Positions 1-7,537 of a stretch of 64,000 nucleotides of DNA are shown here, piece after piece. This stretch comes from Paracoccaceae bacterium (GTDB taxonomy: Bacteria; Pseudomonadota; Alphaproteobacteria; Rhodobacterales; Rhodobacteraceae), in contig JANSXS010000003.1 in NCBI GenBank assembly GCA_024742835.1, positions 62,001-126,000 on the forward strand, in the 5' to 3' direction. Within the stretch, counting starts at the first letter, position 1. Every line of letters starts with the position of its first letter. The notes under the pieces are model-generated. The model searched no databases and was not told where the DNA came from. It was given only the letters and a program-made list of their open reading frames with translations. Made by a program: the position numbers and the translations under genes.

Positions 1-167
1 GTTTCGGCTTTATCGCACCCGACGGCGGCAGCAAGGATGTGTTCGTACACATCTCCGCAGTCGAGCGCGCGGGCCTGACCGGTCTCGCCGATGACCAGAA
101 GGTTACCTTCGACATCGAAGCCGGCCGCGATGGCCGCGAAAGCGCCGCCAACCTCGCGCTGGCATAA
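1..167 (+). CDS. Cold-shock domain protein, 3' part only (5' end outside window)
   Basis: The last 54 codons of a cold-shock protein run from base 3 to a TAA at 165-167. The RNA-binding motifs are visible: an RNP1-like FGFI at the edge and RNP2-like VFVHIS about ten residues later, followed by the usual gap and a VTFDIE strand. CspA-family proteins bind single-stranded RNA and DNA in the cytoplasm and act as RNA chaperones. About 15 N-terminal residues, including the KWFN segment, must lie upstream. A strong terminator follows within 75 bases, so it is probably monocistronic. Which csp paralogue it is cannot be told. Confidence 0.93.
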   Translation, partial: FGFIAPDGGSKDVFVHISAVERAGLTGLADDQKVTFDIEAGRDGRESAANLALA

Positions 168-173
168 GCTTTC

Positions 174-239
174 GGTCCCTTCGGGGACCACAACACGCAT
201 TATCGAACGGGCGTCTCGGCAACGAAGCGCCCGTTTTTT
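174..239 (+). terminator. UUCG-capped hairpin followed by intrinsic terminator after csp
   Basis: Two hairpins follow the cold-shock stop codon. The first (174-189) is a 6-bp stem ggtccc/gggacc closed by a TTCG tetraloop. The second has a 7-bp stem acgggcg (207-213) / cgcccgt (228-234) running into a six-base T tract at 234-239. The second is a standard Rho-independent terminator. The first may stabilise the 3' end of the mRNA. Confidence 0.85.
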
Positions 240-317
240 CTTGCGGTGGCCCCATGGTGTGACCTGTCGCAAGACCCGGCGCAATGACGCCGCAACCAGC
301 AACAGGAAGATATCAAC

Positions 318-563
318 ATGGCAAGACTGACCAAGGACACCTTGTTCAAGGCCCAGCCGCCTCGCGCGGAAACCGCGATGGACAAGACCACCCGCGTCGT
401 CCGCGAAATCATGGATGGCGAGGCCGAAAAACGTCAGGTCAAGATGCAGCGCCTGCGCGCCGCCCGCCTTGAGCGCGAGGCGAACACGCCGCCGCCAGAG
501 CCCAAGACCCCGGCGACCCGCAGCCGCAAGAAGGCCCCGGTCAAGGCCGCCACGCAAAGCTGA
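318..563 (+). CDS. Small basic protein of unknown function (81 aa)
   Basis: An 81-residue protein whose ATG has a purine-rich AACAGGAAG just upstream. Residues 20-52 are strongly helical and charged (an AMDKTTRVVREIMDGEAEKR stretch followed by LRAARLERE). The last 30 residues are rich in Pro, Lys, Arg and Ala (TRSRKKAPVKAA), resembling a histone-like nucleic-acid-binding tail. No known enzyme motif is present. It is convergent with tag, with only three bases between stop codons. It looks like one of the short conserved alphaproteobacterial hypotheticals, but I cannot name a family. Confidence 0.7.
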   Translation: MARLTKDTLFKAQPPRAETAMDKTTRVVREIMDGEAEKRQVKMQRLRAARLEREANTPPPEPKTPATRSRKKAPVKAATQS

Positions 564-566
564 CCA

Positions 567-1163
567 TCACGCGCGCCCCGGTTTTCCGGGCCGGGTCTGC
601 CCCAGTTTCGCTACCGGGGCGTGACAGGGGCACGTCAACACGTGGTCGTTGACCATCCCCACCGCCTGCATGAAGGCGTAGACGATTGTGGGGCCGCAGA
701 ACTTGAAACCCCGTTTCTTCAAATCCTTCGAAAGTTCGCGGGAAATTTCCGTCTCGGTCGGCACCTCCTCAAGGTGCTGCCAGCGGTTCTGAACGGGGCG
801 CCCGCCGACCCTGTCCCACAGATATCTGTCAAACCCCTGTTCCGCCTCGATCGCCTGCCAGGCACGGGCGTTGGTGATCGCGGCCTCGATCTTGCCGCGA
901 TGGCGGATGATGCCCTTGTTCTCCAGCAGGCGCGCCACCTCCGGTTCGCCCCAACCGGCAATGATATCTGGATCAAACCCCTGAAAAGCCGAACGAAAAT
1001 TCTCGCGCTTGCGCAGGATCGTGATCCAGCTCAACCCGGCCTGGAACCCGTCAAGAATAAGCTTTTCCCAAAGCGCGCGACTGTCGTGATCGGGCACGCC
1101 CCATTCGGTATCATGATAGGCTTCATAAAGCGGGTCCGCACCCACCCAACCGCATCTGTTCAT
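567..1163 (-). CDS. tag: DNA-3-methyladenine glycosylase I
   Basis: Base-excision repair enzyme that removes 3-methyladenine from alkylated DNA. From the ATG at 1163 the protein is 198 aa and starts MNRCGWVGADPLYEAYH, matching the Tag family start; an upstream in-frame start would add 15 unrelated residues. The zinc-snap ligands are visible: Cys4, His17 and a C-terminal H..C pair in NDHVLTCPCH. The AGLSWITILRKRENFR block is diagnostic. The position corresponding to the base-recognition Glu38 of E. coli Tag is Asp38 here (LILDGFQAG). Monocistronic, divergent from the EAL gene. Confidence 0.95.
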   Translation of the reverse strand: MNRCGWVGADPLYEAYHDTEWGVPDHDSRALWEKLILDGFQAGLSWITILRKRENFRSAFQGFDPDIIAGWGEPEVARLLENKGIIRHRGKIEAAITNARAWQAIEAEQGFDRYLWDRVGGRPVQNRWQHLEEVPTETEISRELSKDLKKRGFKFCGPTIVYAFMQAVGMVNDHVLTCPCHAPVAKLGQTRPGKPGRA

Positions 1164-1274
1164 CGCCCGAAGCCCCCTTTTTCCGCTGATGCACGCAATC
1201 TGACTCAACTTCGGTGTTTAACAGATAATTAGCCGCCGTGATCCAGTTTCGCCCTGTAGCGAGCGGAGAGATCC

Positions 1275-2114
1275 ATGGGGCAGAAACAGAAAAAATGGGC
1301 GGATGTCGAGGCGGGCCAGCACAATCCGCTGGCCTATGCCGTGACCGCGCGGGATCGCTCGGTGATCGAGATGGTGGACCACGCCGTGCGCCACAAGGAG
1401 GTGCTTCTGGCCTATCAGGCCGTGGTCCCGGCAGGCCGCCAGACGCGGCCCGCCTTTTACGAGGGGCTGGTGCGGGTGCTGGACGAAACCGGGCGCATCA
1501 TCCCCGCGCGCGATTTCATTCATCAGATCGAAACCACCGAAACAGGGCGCATAATTGATTGCCTGGCGCTGGAACAGGGGCTGCGCGCGCTGCAAAGGTT
1601 TCCTTTTCTGCGACTGTCGATCAACATGTCCGCGCGCTCCATCGGCTACGCGCGCTGGATGCGCGCGCTCAAACGCGGGCTGGGGCAGGATCCCACCATT
1701 GCCGAGCGGTTGATCCTCGAAATCACCGAAAGCTCGGCGATGCTGGTGCCGGAACTGGTGGTCAATTTCATGACTGATCTGCAACGCAAGGGGATCAGCT
1801 TTGCGATGGATGATTTCGGCGCGGGGTTCACCTCCTTTCGCTACTTGCGCGATTTCTATTTCGACATCGTCAAGATCGACGGGCAGTTCATCCGCGGCAT
1901 TGCCGACGATCCCGATAACCAGGTGCTGACGCGCGCGCTGGTGGCCATCGCCGAACAGTTCGATATGGTCACCGTGGCCGAAAGCGTCGAAAGGCCTCGT
2001 GATGCGGTCTATCTCGAACAAATGGGGGTGGATTGCCTACAGGGCTATTTTTTCGGCGCGCCCACCGTCCATCCCCCTTGGGAAGAGATCAGCGATCAAA
2101 AGGCGTCCGCCTGA
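1275..2114 (+). CDS. EAL-domain cyclic-di-GMP phosphodiesterase, stand-alone
   Basis: A 279-aa protein that is almost entirely an EAL domain (about residues 40-270), with no GGDEF or sensor domain and no membrane segment. The name motif is degenerate: YEGL at 62-65 keeps the metal-binding Glu63 but replaces EAL. The other catalytic positions are present: Asn117 in SINMS, Glu149 in EITES, the Asp pair at 179-180 in DDFGAG, Lys200, the AESVE Glu and the Gln of QGYFF. It is therefore probably active in hydrolysing c-di-GMP to pGpG. ATG 1275 has a GGAG upstream. A single gene between tag and phaA. Confidence 0.88.
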   Translation: MGQKQKKWADVEAGQHNPLAYAVTARDRSVIEMVDHAVRHKEVLLAYQAVVPAGRQTRPAFYEGLVRVLDETGRIIPARDFIHQIETTETGRIIDCLALEQGLRALQRFPFLRLSINMSARSIGYARWMRALKRGLGQDPTIAERLILEITESSAMLVPELVVNFMTDLQRKGISFAMDDFGAGFTSFRYLRDFYFDIVKIDGQFIRGIADDPDNQVLTRALVAIAEQFDMVTVAESVERPRDAVYLEQMGVDCLQGYFFGAPTVHPPWEEISDQKASA

Positions 2115-2243
2115 ATCTGGCAACGCATACATTGCCGCGCGCTCCCGGCTGCGGTAAGAGTTTTTTCGACGGCGGGAATCCGGTTACCGTATCCACTGTG
2201 CGGCCGATACGGCCCCGCCACCAAACAAATGGTGGAGGATACC

Positions 2244-3419
2244 ATGACCAACGTCGTAATCGCATCGGCCGCGCGCACCGCTGTCGGCTCTTTCTCGGGC
2301 GCGTTCGCCAATACGCCCGCCCATGATCTGGGGGCTGCCGTGCTCGAAGCCATCGTCGCGCGGGCGGGCATCGAGAAGTCCGAGGTGTCCGAAACCATCC
2401 TTGGTCAGGTTCTGACCGCCGCACAGGGCCAGAACCCCGCGCGCCAGGCGCATGTCAATGCGGGCCTGCCCATCGAAAGCGCGGCCTGGGGCATCAACCA
2501 GGTCTGCGGCTCGGGCCTGCGCGCCGTGGCGCTGGGCGCGCAGCACATCCAGCTTGGCGACGCCGACATCATCGCGGCGGGCGGTCAGGAAAACATGTCG
2601 CTCAGCACCCATGCCGCGCATCTGCGCGCCGGGCACAAGATGGGCGATGTGAAATATATCGACACGATGATCCGTGACGGTCTTTGGGATGCGTTCAACG
2701 GCTATCACATGGGCCAGACCGCCGAAAACGTCGCCGACAAGTGGCAGATCACCCGCGATGCGCAGGATGAATTCGCCCTCGCCTCTCAGAACAAGGCCGA
2801 AGCGGCGCAAAAGGCCGGCAAGTTCGATGAAGAGGTGATTCCCTTCACCGTCAAGACCCGCAAGGGCGACATCATCATCGACAAGGACGAATATATCCGC
2901 CACGGGGCCACGATTGAGGCGATGCAGAAAATGCGTCCAGCCTTCACCAAGGATGGCTCTGTCACCGCCGCCAACGCCAGCGGCCTCAATGACGGTGCCG
3001 CGGCCGTGCTGCTGATGAGCGCCGACAACGCCGAGGCACGCGGCATCACCCCGCTGGCGCGTATCGTCTCCTACGCAACTGCCGGGCTTGATCCGTCGAT
3101 CATGGGCGTCGGCCCGATCCATGCCAGCCGCAAGGCGCTGGAAAAAGCTGGCTGGAAGCCCGAGGATCTGGACCTTGTCGAGGCGAACGAGGCGTTTGCC
3201 GCGCAGGCCTGTGCCGTGAACAAGGATATGGGCTGGGATCCGTCCATCGTGAACGTGAATGGCGGCGCCATCGCCATCGGGCACCCCATCGGCGCGTCGG
3301 GCTGCCGCATCCTTAATACGCTGCTTTTCGAAATGCAGCGCCGTGACGCCAAGAAAGGCCTCGCCACATTGTGCATCGGCGGCGGCATGGGCGTTGCCAT
3401 GTGCATCGAACGCCCCTGA
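2244..3419 (+). CDS. phaA: Acetyl-CoA C-acetyltransferase (beta-ketothiolase)
   Basis: Condenses two acetyl-CoA to acetoacetyl-CoA, the first step of polyhydroxybutyrate synthesis. The 391-aa protein has all thiolase signatures: acyl-accepting Cys88 in [10 protein letters not shown], the [11 protein letters not shown]is block near residue 347 and the CIGGGMG Cys at about 377. I chose ATG 2244 because GGTGGAGG lies just upstream; an earlier in-frame ATG at 2229 overlaps that ribosome-binding site. A terminator separates it from phaB, so the two genes are adjacent but may be separately transcribed. phaC is not in this window. Confidence 0.96.
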   Translation: MTNVVIASAARTAVGSFSGAFANTPAHDLGAAVLEAIVARAGIEKSEVSETILGQVLTAAQGQNPARQAHVNAGLPIESAAWGINQVCGSGLRAVALGAQHIQLGDADIIAAGGQENMSLSTHAAHLRAGHKMGDVKYIDTMIRDGLWDAFNGYHMGQTAENVADKWQITRDAQDEFALASQNKAEAAQKAGKFDEEVIPFTVKTRKGDIIIDKDEYIRHGATIEAMQKMRPAFTKDGSVTAANASGLNDGAAAVLLMSADNAEARGITPLARIVSYATAGLDPSIMGVGPIHASRKALEKAGWKPEDLDLVEANEAFAAQACAVNKDMGWDPSIVNVNGGAIAIGHPIGASGCRILNTLLFEMQRRDAKKGLATLCIGGGMGVAMCIERP

Positions 3420-3433
3420 TCAAAGCGGGACAG

Positions 3434-3455
3434 GGCGGGGATTTCCCCGCCTTTT
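3434..3455 (+). terminator. Intrinsic terminator between phaA and phaB
   Basis: A 7-bp GC-rich stem ggcgggg (3434-3440) / ccccgcc (3445-3451) with a 4-base loop, followed by TTTT. The short T tract suggests partial termination. Confidence 0.65.
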
Positions 3456-3548
3456 CCTCCAACTCCCTGGATTGCCCGTAATAAAGTTGCGTTACCGCGC
3501 CGTCACGGGTAACAGAGTTTCCAGCATATTAGCCAATCGGAGGATTTC

Positions 3549-4271
3549 ATGGCACGAACAGCACTTGTCACCGGCGGGACGCGCGGCATCGGCGAGGCGA
3601 TTTCCAAGGCTCTCAAGGCCGCGGGATATCAGGTCGCCGCCACCTATGCCGGCAATGACGAGAAAGCCGCGGCCTTTACCGAGGCGACGGGCATCAAGAC
3701 GTATAAATGGAACGCAGCCGATTACGACGCCTCCAAGGATGGCATCGCACAGGTCGAGGCGGATCTTGGCCCGATCGATGTGGTGATCGCCAATGCCGGC
3801 ATCACCCGCGACGCGCCTTTCCACAAGATGACCCCGGAGCAGTGGAAAGAGGTGGTCGACACCAACCTCACCGGCGTATTCAACACCGTTCACCCGGTCT
3901 GGCCCGGTATGCGCGAACGCGGCTTTGGTCGTGTCGTCGTGATCAGCTCCGTCAATGGTCAGAAAGGTCAGTTCGCGCAGGCGAACTATGCCGCGACCAA
4001 GGCGGGCGATCTGGGTTTCGTGCGCAGCCTGGCCCAAGAGGGCGCGGCCAAGGGCATTACCGTCAACGCCGTTTGTCCGGGCTATATCGCGACCGAGATG
4101 GTCATGGCCGTGCCAGAAAAGGTGCGCGACGCGATCGTCGGCATGATCCCTACAGGCCGCCTGGGCGAGCCCGAGGAAATCGCGCGCTGCGTGACCTTCC
4201 TGGCCTCTGACGATGCGTCCTTTATCAATGGCTCGACAATCTCGGCCAACGGCGGTCAGTTCTTCTCCTGA
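3549..4271 (+). CDS. phaB: Acetoacetyl-CoA reductase (NADPH), SDR family
   Basis: Reduces acetoacetyl-CoA to (R)-3-hydroxybutyryl-CoA, the PHB monomer precursor. It is a classical 240-aa short-chain dehydrogenase: cofactor loop TGGTRGIG at 8-15, NAG at 82-84, and the catalytic Ser134, Tyr147 and Lys151 in ISSVNGQ and YAATKAG. The C-terminal INGSTISANGGQFF ending is typical of PhaB. ATG 3549 is preceded by CGGAGGATTTC. It sits 130 bases after phaA, the usual partner, and ends at a good terminator. Confidence 0.95.
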   Translation: MARTALVTGGTRGIGEAISKALKAAGYQVAATYAGNDEKAAAFTEATGIKTYKWNAADYDASKDGIAQVEADLGPIDVVIANAGITRDAPFHKMTPEQWKEVVDTNLTGVFNTVHPVWPGMRERGFGRVVVISSVNGQKGQFAQANYAATKAGDLGFVRSLAQEGAAKGITVNAVCPGYIATEMVMAVPEKVRDAIVGMIPTGRLGEPEEIARCVTFLASDDASFINGSTISANGGQFFS

Positions 4272-4312
4272 TCCGCTGTTTCGCCCGTGCATCGGGCCTT
4301 CATCCGCAAATC

Positions 4313-4341
4313 GGGGCTGGTCATGCGACCGGCCCCTTTTT
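4313..4341 (+). terminator. Intrinsic terminator after phaB
   Basis: A long stem (ggggctggtc 4313-4322 / gaccggcccc 4327-4336, with one T-G wobble) with a 4-base loop and a TTTTT tract at 4337-4341. Confidence 0.8.
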
Positions 4342-4374
4342 CATGGCGAAGCAACACCGCGCCGTGGTCCCGTG

Positions 4375-4545
4375 TCAGGCAGACACGGACAGCTTTTCGA
4401 TCTCTTCTTTCAGACGAAGTTTGTGTTTCTTGAGCTCGGCGATTTCAAAATCGCTGGCACCGGGCGACCGCTGCGCGACTTCAACCTGATCCGAGAGGGC
4501 CTGATGTTTTTTCTTCAGTTCCTCGATATGTGAACTCAAGCTCAT
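4375..4545 (-). CDS. YdcH/DUF465-family small coiled-coil protein
   Basis: A 56-aa protein beginning MSLSSHIEELKKKH and ending LRLKEEIEKL, a pattern of two charged amphipathic helices typical of the YdcH family (DUF465), whose role is not established. The ATG at 4545 has AGAGGAG seven bases upstream on the minus strand; a longer reading from 4623 would add unrelated residues. It is convergent with phaB. The upstream space to the next gene (4546-4658) must hold its promoter, but I see no clear hexamers there. Confidence 0.85.
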   Translation of the reverse strand: MSLSSHIEELKKKHQALSDQVEVAQRSPGASDFEIAELKKHKLRLKEEIEKLSVSA

Positions 4546-4658
4546 GGATAATTCTCCTCTCGTGTTTGCATCAACAAACCAAGTGCACCACAAAAAAGGG
4601 ATTCTGTCACGCTGCATGCGCATAGTTGAGTGTCAGAAAATAAAGACAAGTCGATATT

Positions 4659-5429
4659 TCAGGCGGGAAAGTGCAGCGCGGCGCCTTCTCTAAGGATCGC
4701 TGTGGCCGCGATTGTATAGCTATCGCCGTCTTTTTCATGCCGCGTCCCGCTATGCAGGATCCAGCCGTCATGCAGGCGAAATGCTGCCCGCCCATCGCGT
4801 CGGCCGCGCAAAAGCACCAGTCGCGCTGCCCGCCCGATACGCGGGATCAGCGGCAACACCTCCAGACTGCCCAGATGCTGTGCGGCATGGCTCAACAGCT
4901 CGGGCAGGCGCTCGGCGCGCTGGATGAACGTCACTGTGCCACGCGGGCGCGTGCGCCGCGCGGCCATCGCCACCCACGTGGCCAGCGGCGTTTTCTCGCC
5001 AAGCGCGGTTTCGCGCCCCGCGTTCCGCGCCGGGGTCGAGGCGGACCGATGGAAATAGGGCGGGTTGGCCATGACGTGGTCGAATTGCCGCGCGGTGATC
5101 GCCGTCGGCGGGGCGGCCAGATCGCCGGTGACGACCTCCATGTCGATCTCGTTCAAAGTGGCGTTATGACGTGCCAGCGCGGCGTAATCGGGTTGCAATT
5201 CCAGCCCGATCAGCGCCAAGCCCGGCACCCGCCGCCCCAGACACAGCGACGCCACACCCGCGCCGCAGCCCAGGTCAAGCACCGTCTCTCCTGCCCTGGC
5301 GGGCAGGCTCGCGGCCAGCAGCACAGGGTCGATCCCGGCGCGGTACCCGTCGCGTGGCTGGTCAATCTGCAAAGCCCCGCCCAGAAACGCATCCCGGCTT
5401 TGCCCGTCCGGCGGTGCGCTATCGTTCAT
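4659..5429 (-). CDS. N6-adenine methyltransferase, tRNA1(Val) TrmN6-like
   Basis: A 256-aa class I SAM-dependent methyltransferase. SAM loop VLDLGCGAG lies at 50-58, and the adenine-N6 catalytic motif NPPY at 122-125 in ANPPYFHRSAS. The N-terminal block with RAGIDPVLLAA and the overall length match TrmN6 (YfiC), which makes m6A37 in tRNA1(Val), but other RNA targets cannot be excluded from sequence. Its first 11 bases overlap the DUF2007 gene, so the two are co-transcribed and probably translationally coupled. Confidence 0.82.
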   Translation of the reverse strand: MNDSAPPDGQSRDAFLGGALQIDQPRDGYRAGIDPVLLAASLPARAGETVLDLGCGAGVASLCLGRRVPGLALIGLELQPDYAALARHNATLNEIDMEVVTGDLAAPPTAITARQFDHVMANPPYFHRSASTPARNAGRETALGEKTPLATWVAMAARRTRPRGTVTFIQRAERLPELLSHAAQHLGSLEVLPLIPRIGRAARLVLLRGRRDGRAAFRLHDGWILHSGTRHEKDGDSYTIAATAILREGAALHFPA

Positions 5430-5637
5430 TCACCGTGATTCCGTTATCGGTCATGGCGCGCTGTGCGCGTATCAGATCCGCCTCCGCCACCATCAGACGA
5501 CGCGGAAAAATGCCGATCCCGCCTTCGAGGATGCTCATATTTACGTCCAATTCAAAGCAGTCTATACCCTCGCCCTGAAGCAGGGCCTTGGCAAAGGCGA
5601 TCACGGTGGGGTCGGTGGTGCTGAGAAGCTGTTTCAT
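5419..5637 (-). CDS. DUF2007 small protein, putative signal-transducing
   Basis: A 72-aa protein (MKQLLSTTDPTVIAFAKALL...) with the ferredoxin-like DUF2007 pattern: an N-terminal helix after a short strand, then DVNMSILEGGIGIFPRRLMV, a loop typical of the family. Function is not established; the family is related in fold to PII-like proteins. It is the first gene of a two-gene unit with the TrmN6-like methyltransferase and is divergent from the polyprenyl synthase gene across a 60-base gap. Confidence 0.8.
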   Translation of the reverse strand: MKQLLSTTDPTVIAFAKALLQGEGIDCFELDVNMSILEGGIGIFPRRLMVAEADLIRAQRAMTDNGITVNER

Positions 5638-5697
5638 GGGGATGACTTAAGGATACATGGCCGCATTTGTCGAGCGATGTAACAGGGGTTTACGGGA

Positions 5698-6693
5698 TTG
5701 GATCACGCAGCAACCAAGCCGCACGAGGCTTTGGCCGCGCATCTTGACGGCAAGATGCAGGATGTGGACGCGCTCATCCGCGATCGCATGGCGTCGCGCC
5801 ACGCGCCGCGCATCCCCGAGGTGACAGCCCATCTGGTCAATGCCGGTGGCAAGCGCCTGCGCCCGATGCTGACGCTGGCGGCGGCGGATCTGTGCGGCTA
5901 TGCGGGCCATTACGATGTGCATCTGGCCGCCACGGTGGAATTCATCCACACCGCCACGCTGCTGCATGACGACGTGGTGGACGAAAGCGCGCAGCGCCGG
6001 GGCCGGCCCACGGCGAACCTGTTGTTCGACAATAAATCCAGCGTGTTGACGGGGGATTACCTGTTTGCGCGCGCGTTCCAGCTGATGGTTGAAACCGGCT
6101 CGCTCCGGGTGCTGGACATCCTGGCGAACGCATCCGCCACCATTGCCGAGGGCGAGGTGCTGCAACTGACCGCCGCGCGCAATCTCAAGACCGACGAGGA
6201 TATCTACCTGCAAGTCGTGCGCGGCAAGACCGCCGCGCTTTTCTCGGCGGCGACAGAGGTGGGCGGCGTCATCGCCGGGGCCGATGCGCACCGGATCAAG
6301 GCGCTGTATGACTATGGTGACGCGCTTGGCGTGGCCTTTCAGATCGTGGATGACCTGCTGGATTATCAGGGCGACACCAAGGCGACCGGAAAGAATGTGG
6401 GCGATGATTTCCGCGAACGCAAACTGACCCTGCCGGTGATCAAGGCGGTGGCCGTCGGCACACCCGAGGAACGCGCGTTCTGGTCGCGCACCATCGAAAA
6501 GGGCGACCAGCGCGACGGCGATCTTGACGAGGCGCTGCGCCTTTTGCACCTGCACGGCGCGCTGGACGCCACGCAACAGGATGCACTGCACTGGGCGGGC
6601 CGTGCCCGCGACCAGATCACCGCTCTTCCCGCTCATCCGGTGCGCGAGATGCTCGGCGATCTGGCCGATTACGTGGTGGCGCGCCTGCGCTGA
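5698..6693 (+). CDS. ispB: Polyprenyl (octa/decaprenyl) diphosphate synthase
   Basis: Elongates farnesyl diphosphate with IPP units to make the ubiquinone side chain. The 331-aa protein has both aspartate-rich motifs of trans-prenyltransferases: LLHDDVVDES (first DDxxD, about residues 91-95) and FQIVDDLLDYQGD (second). GGKRLRPML near residue 50 is the IPP-binding block. The start appears to be TTG 5698, preceded by AGGGG; no suitable ATG precedes the conserved N-terminus. Chain length (C40 or C50) cannot be read from sequence; alphaproteobacteria usually make Q10. Convergent with ispE. Confidence 0.92.
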   Translation: MDHAATKPHEALAAHLDGKMQDVDALIRDRMASRHAPRIPEVTAHLVNAGGKRLRPMLTLAAADLCGYAGHYDVHLAATVEFIHTATLLHDDVVDESAQRRGRPTANLLFDNKSSVLTGDYLFARAFQLMVETGSLRVLDILANASATIAEGEVLQLTAARNLKTDEDIYLQVVRGKTAALFSAATEVGGVIAGADAHRIKALYDYGDALGVAFQIVDDLLDYQGDTKATGKNVGDDFRERKLTLPVIKAVAVGTPEERAFWSRTIEKGDQRDGDLDEALRLLHLHGALDATQQDALHWAGRARDQITALPAHPVREMLGDLADYVVARLR

Positions 6694-6703
6694 ACGCGGC
6701 GCG

Positions 6704-7537
6704 TCAGCTTGGCGCGTTCAGCCGGGTATTGGCGACCCACCATGCGGGAAATTCCTCTTTCAGACGTCCCGCCGCCGATCCGGCGGTTTCCGCATTGCGG
6801 TACAGCCCGAAACAGGTGGCCCCCGATCCCGACATCCGCGAAAGCTGGCAGCCCCCTGTCACCTCGATCGCCTTGAGCACCTGCGCGATGCGCGGCTGTA
6901 CCTGAATGGCCGCTGCTTCCAGATCGTTGCGCATCCCCCGGATCCAGTCGGTCAACGCCCCGCCGTCTTCCATCGGGGGTATCTCGTCGGGCATGGGCGG
7001 ATTCGCCTTGTTGGCCAGATGCGCGAACACCTCTGCGGTGGGCACCGCAAGCCCCGGATTGACAAGCACGGCATAAAGCGCGGGCAGATCCCGCATCGGC
7101 GTGATCCTGTCGCCGATATGCTGCATCCGCGCGGCGCGGTTGCCAAGGCAAACGGGCACATCTGCGCCCAGCCGGGTCAGGTCGCCGGGAATCGGTGTCT
7201 CGGTCAGACGGCTGACAAGGCGCAGCGTCGCGGCGGCATCCGCCGATCCCCCGCCCAGACCCGCGGCATGGGGCAGATGCTTTTCCAGAACGATTTCGGC
7301 ACAAGCCCCCATCATCCTCGCCGCTTGCCACACAAGGTTGCTTTCATCCGCCGGCACATCCTTGGCCATCGGGCCCTGAACGGTCACACTGGTGGTGTCG
7401 GCCATGGTGACGCGCACGACATCGCCCACATCGGCGAACATCACCAGCGAATCAAGCAGGTGATAGCCATCCGTGCGTTGCCCGGTCACATGCAGCGTCA
7501 GGTTCACCTTGGCCTGCGCCAGTGCTTCAGCCGTCAT
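6704..7537 (-). CDS. ispE: 4-diphosphocytidyl-2-C-methyl-D-erythritol kinase
   Basis: ATP-dependent kinase of the non-mevalonate (MEP) isoprenoid pathway, phosphorylating CDP-ME at the 2-hydroxyl. The 277-aa protein starts with AKVNLTLHVTGQRTDGYH, diagnostic of IspE, and has the GHMP ATP-binding loop HAAGLGGGSADAAATLR around residues 88-104. Its start overlaps the last 11 bases of the upstream TPR gene, implying translational coupling. It is convergent with the polyprenyl synthase, also an isoprenoid gene, with a 10-base gap. Confidence 0.95.
   Translation of the reverse strand: MTAEALAQAKVNLTLHVTGQRTDGYHLLDSLVMFADVGDVVRVTMADTTSVTVQGPMAKDVPADESNLVWQAARMMGACAEIVLEKHLPHAAGLGGGSADAAATLRLVSRLTETPIPGDLTRLGADVPVCLGNRAARMQHIGDRITPMRDLPALYAVLVNPGLAVPTAEVFAHLANKANPPMPDEIPPMEDGGALTDWIRGMRNDLEAAAIQVQPRIAQVLKAIEVTGGCQLSRMSGSGATCFGLYRNAETAGSAAGRLKEEFPAWWVANTRLNAPS

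Noticed and set aside
1218..2021. 267-aa minus-strand frame over the EAL gene
   Set aside because: Complement of a well-conserved EAL domain.
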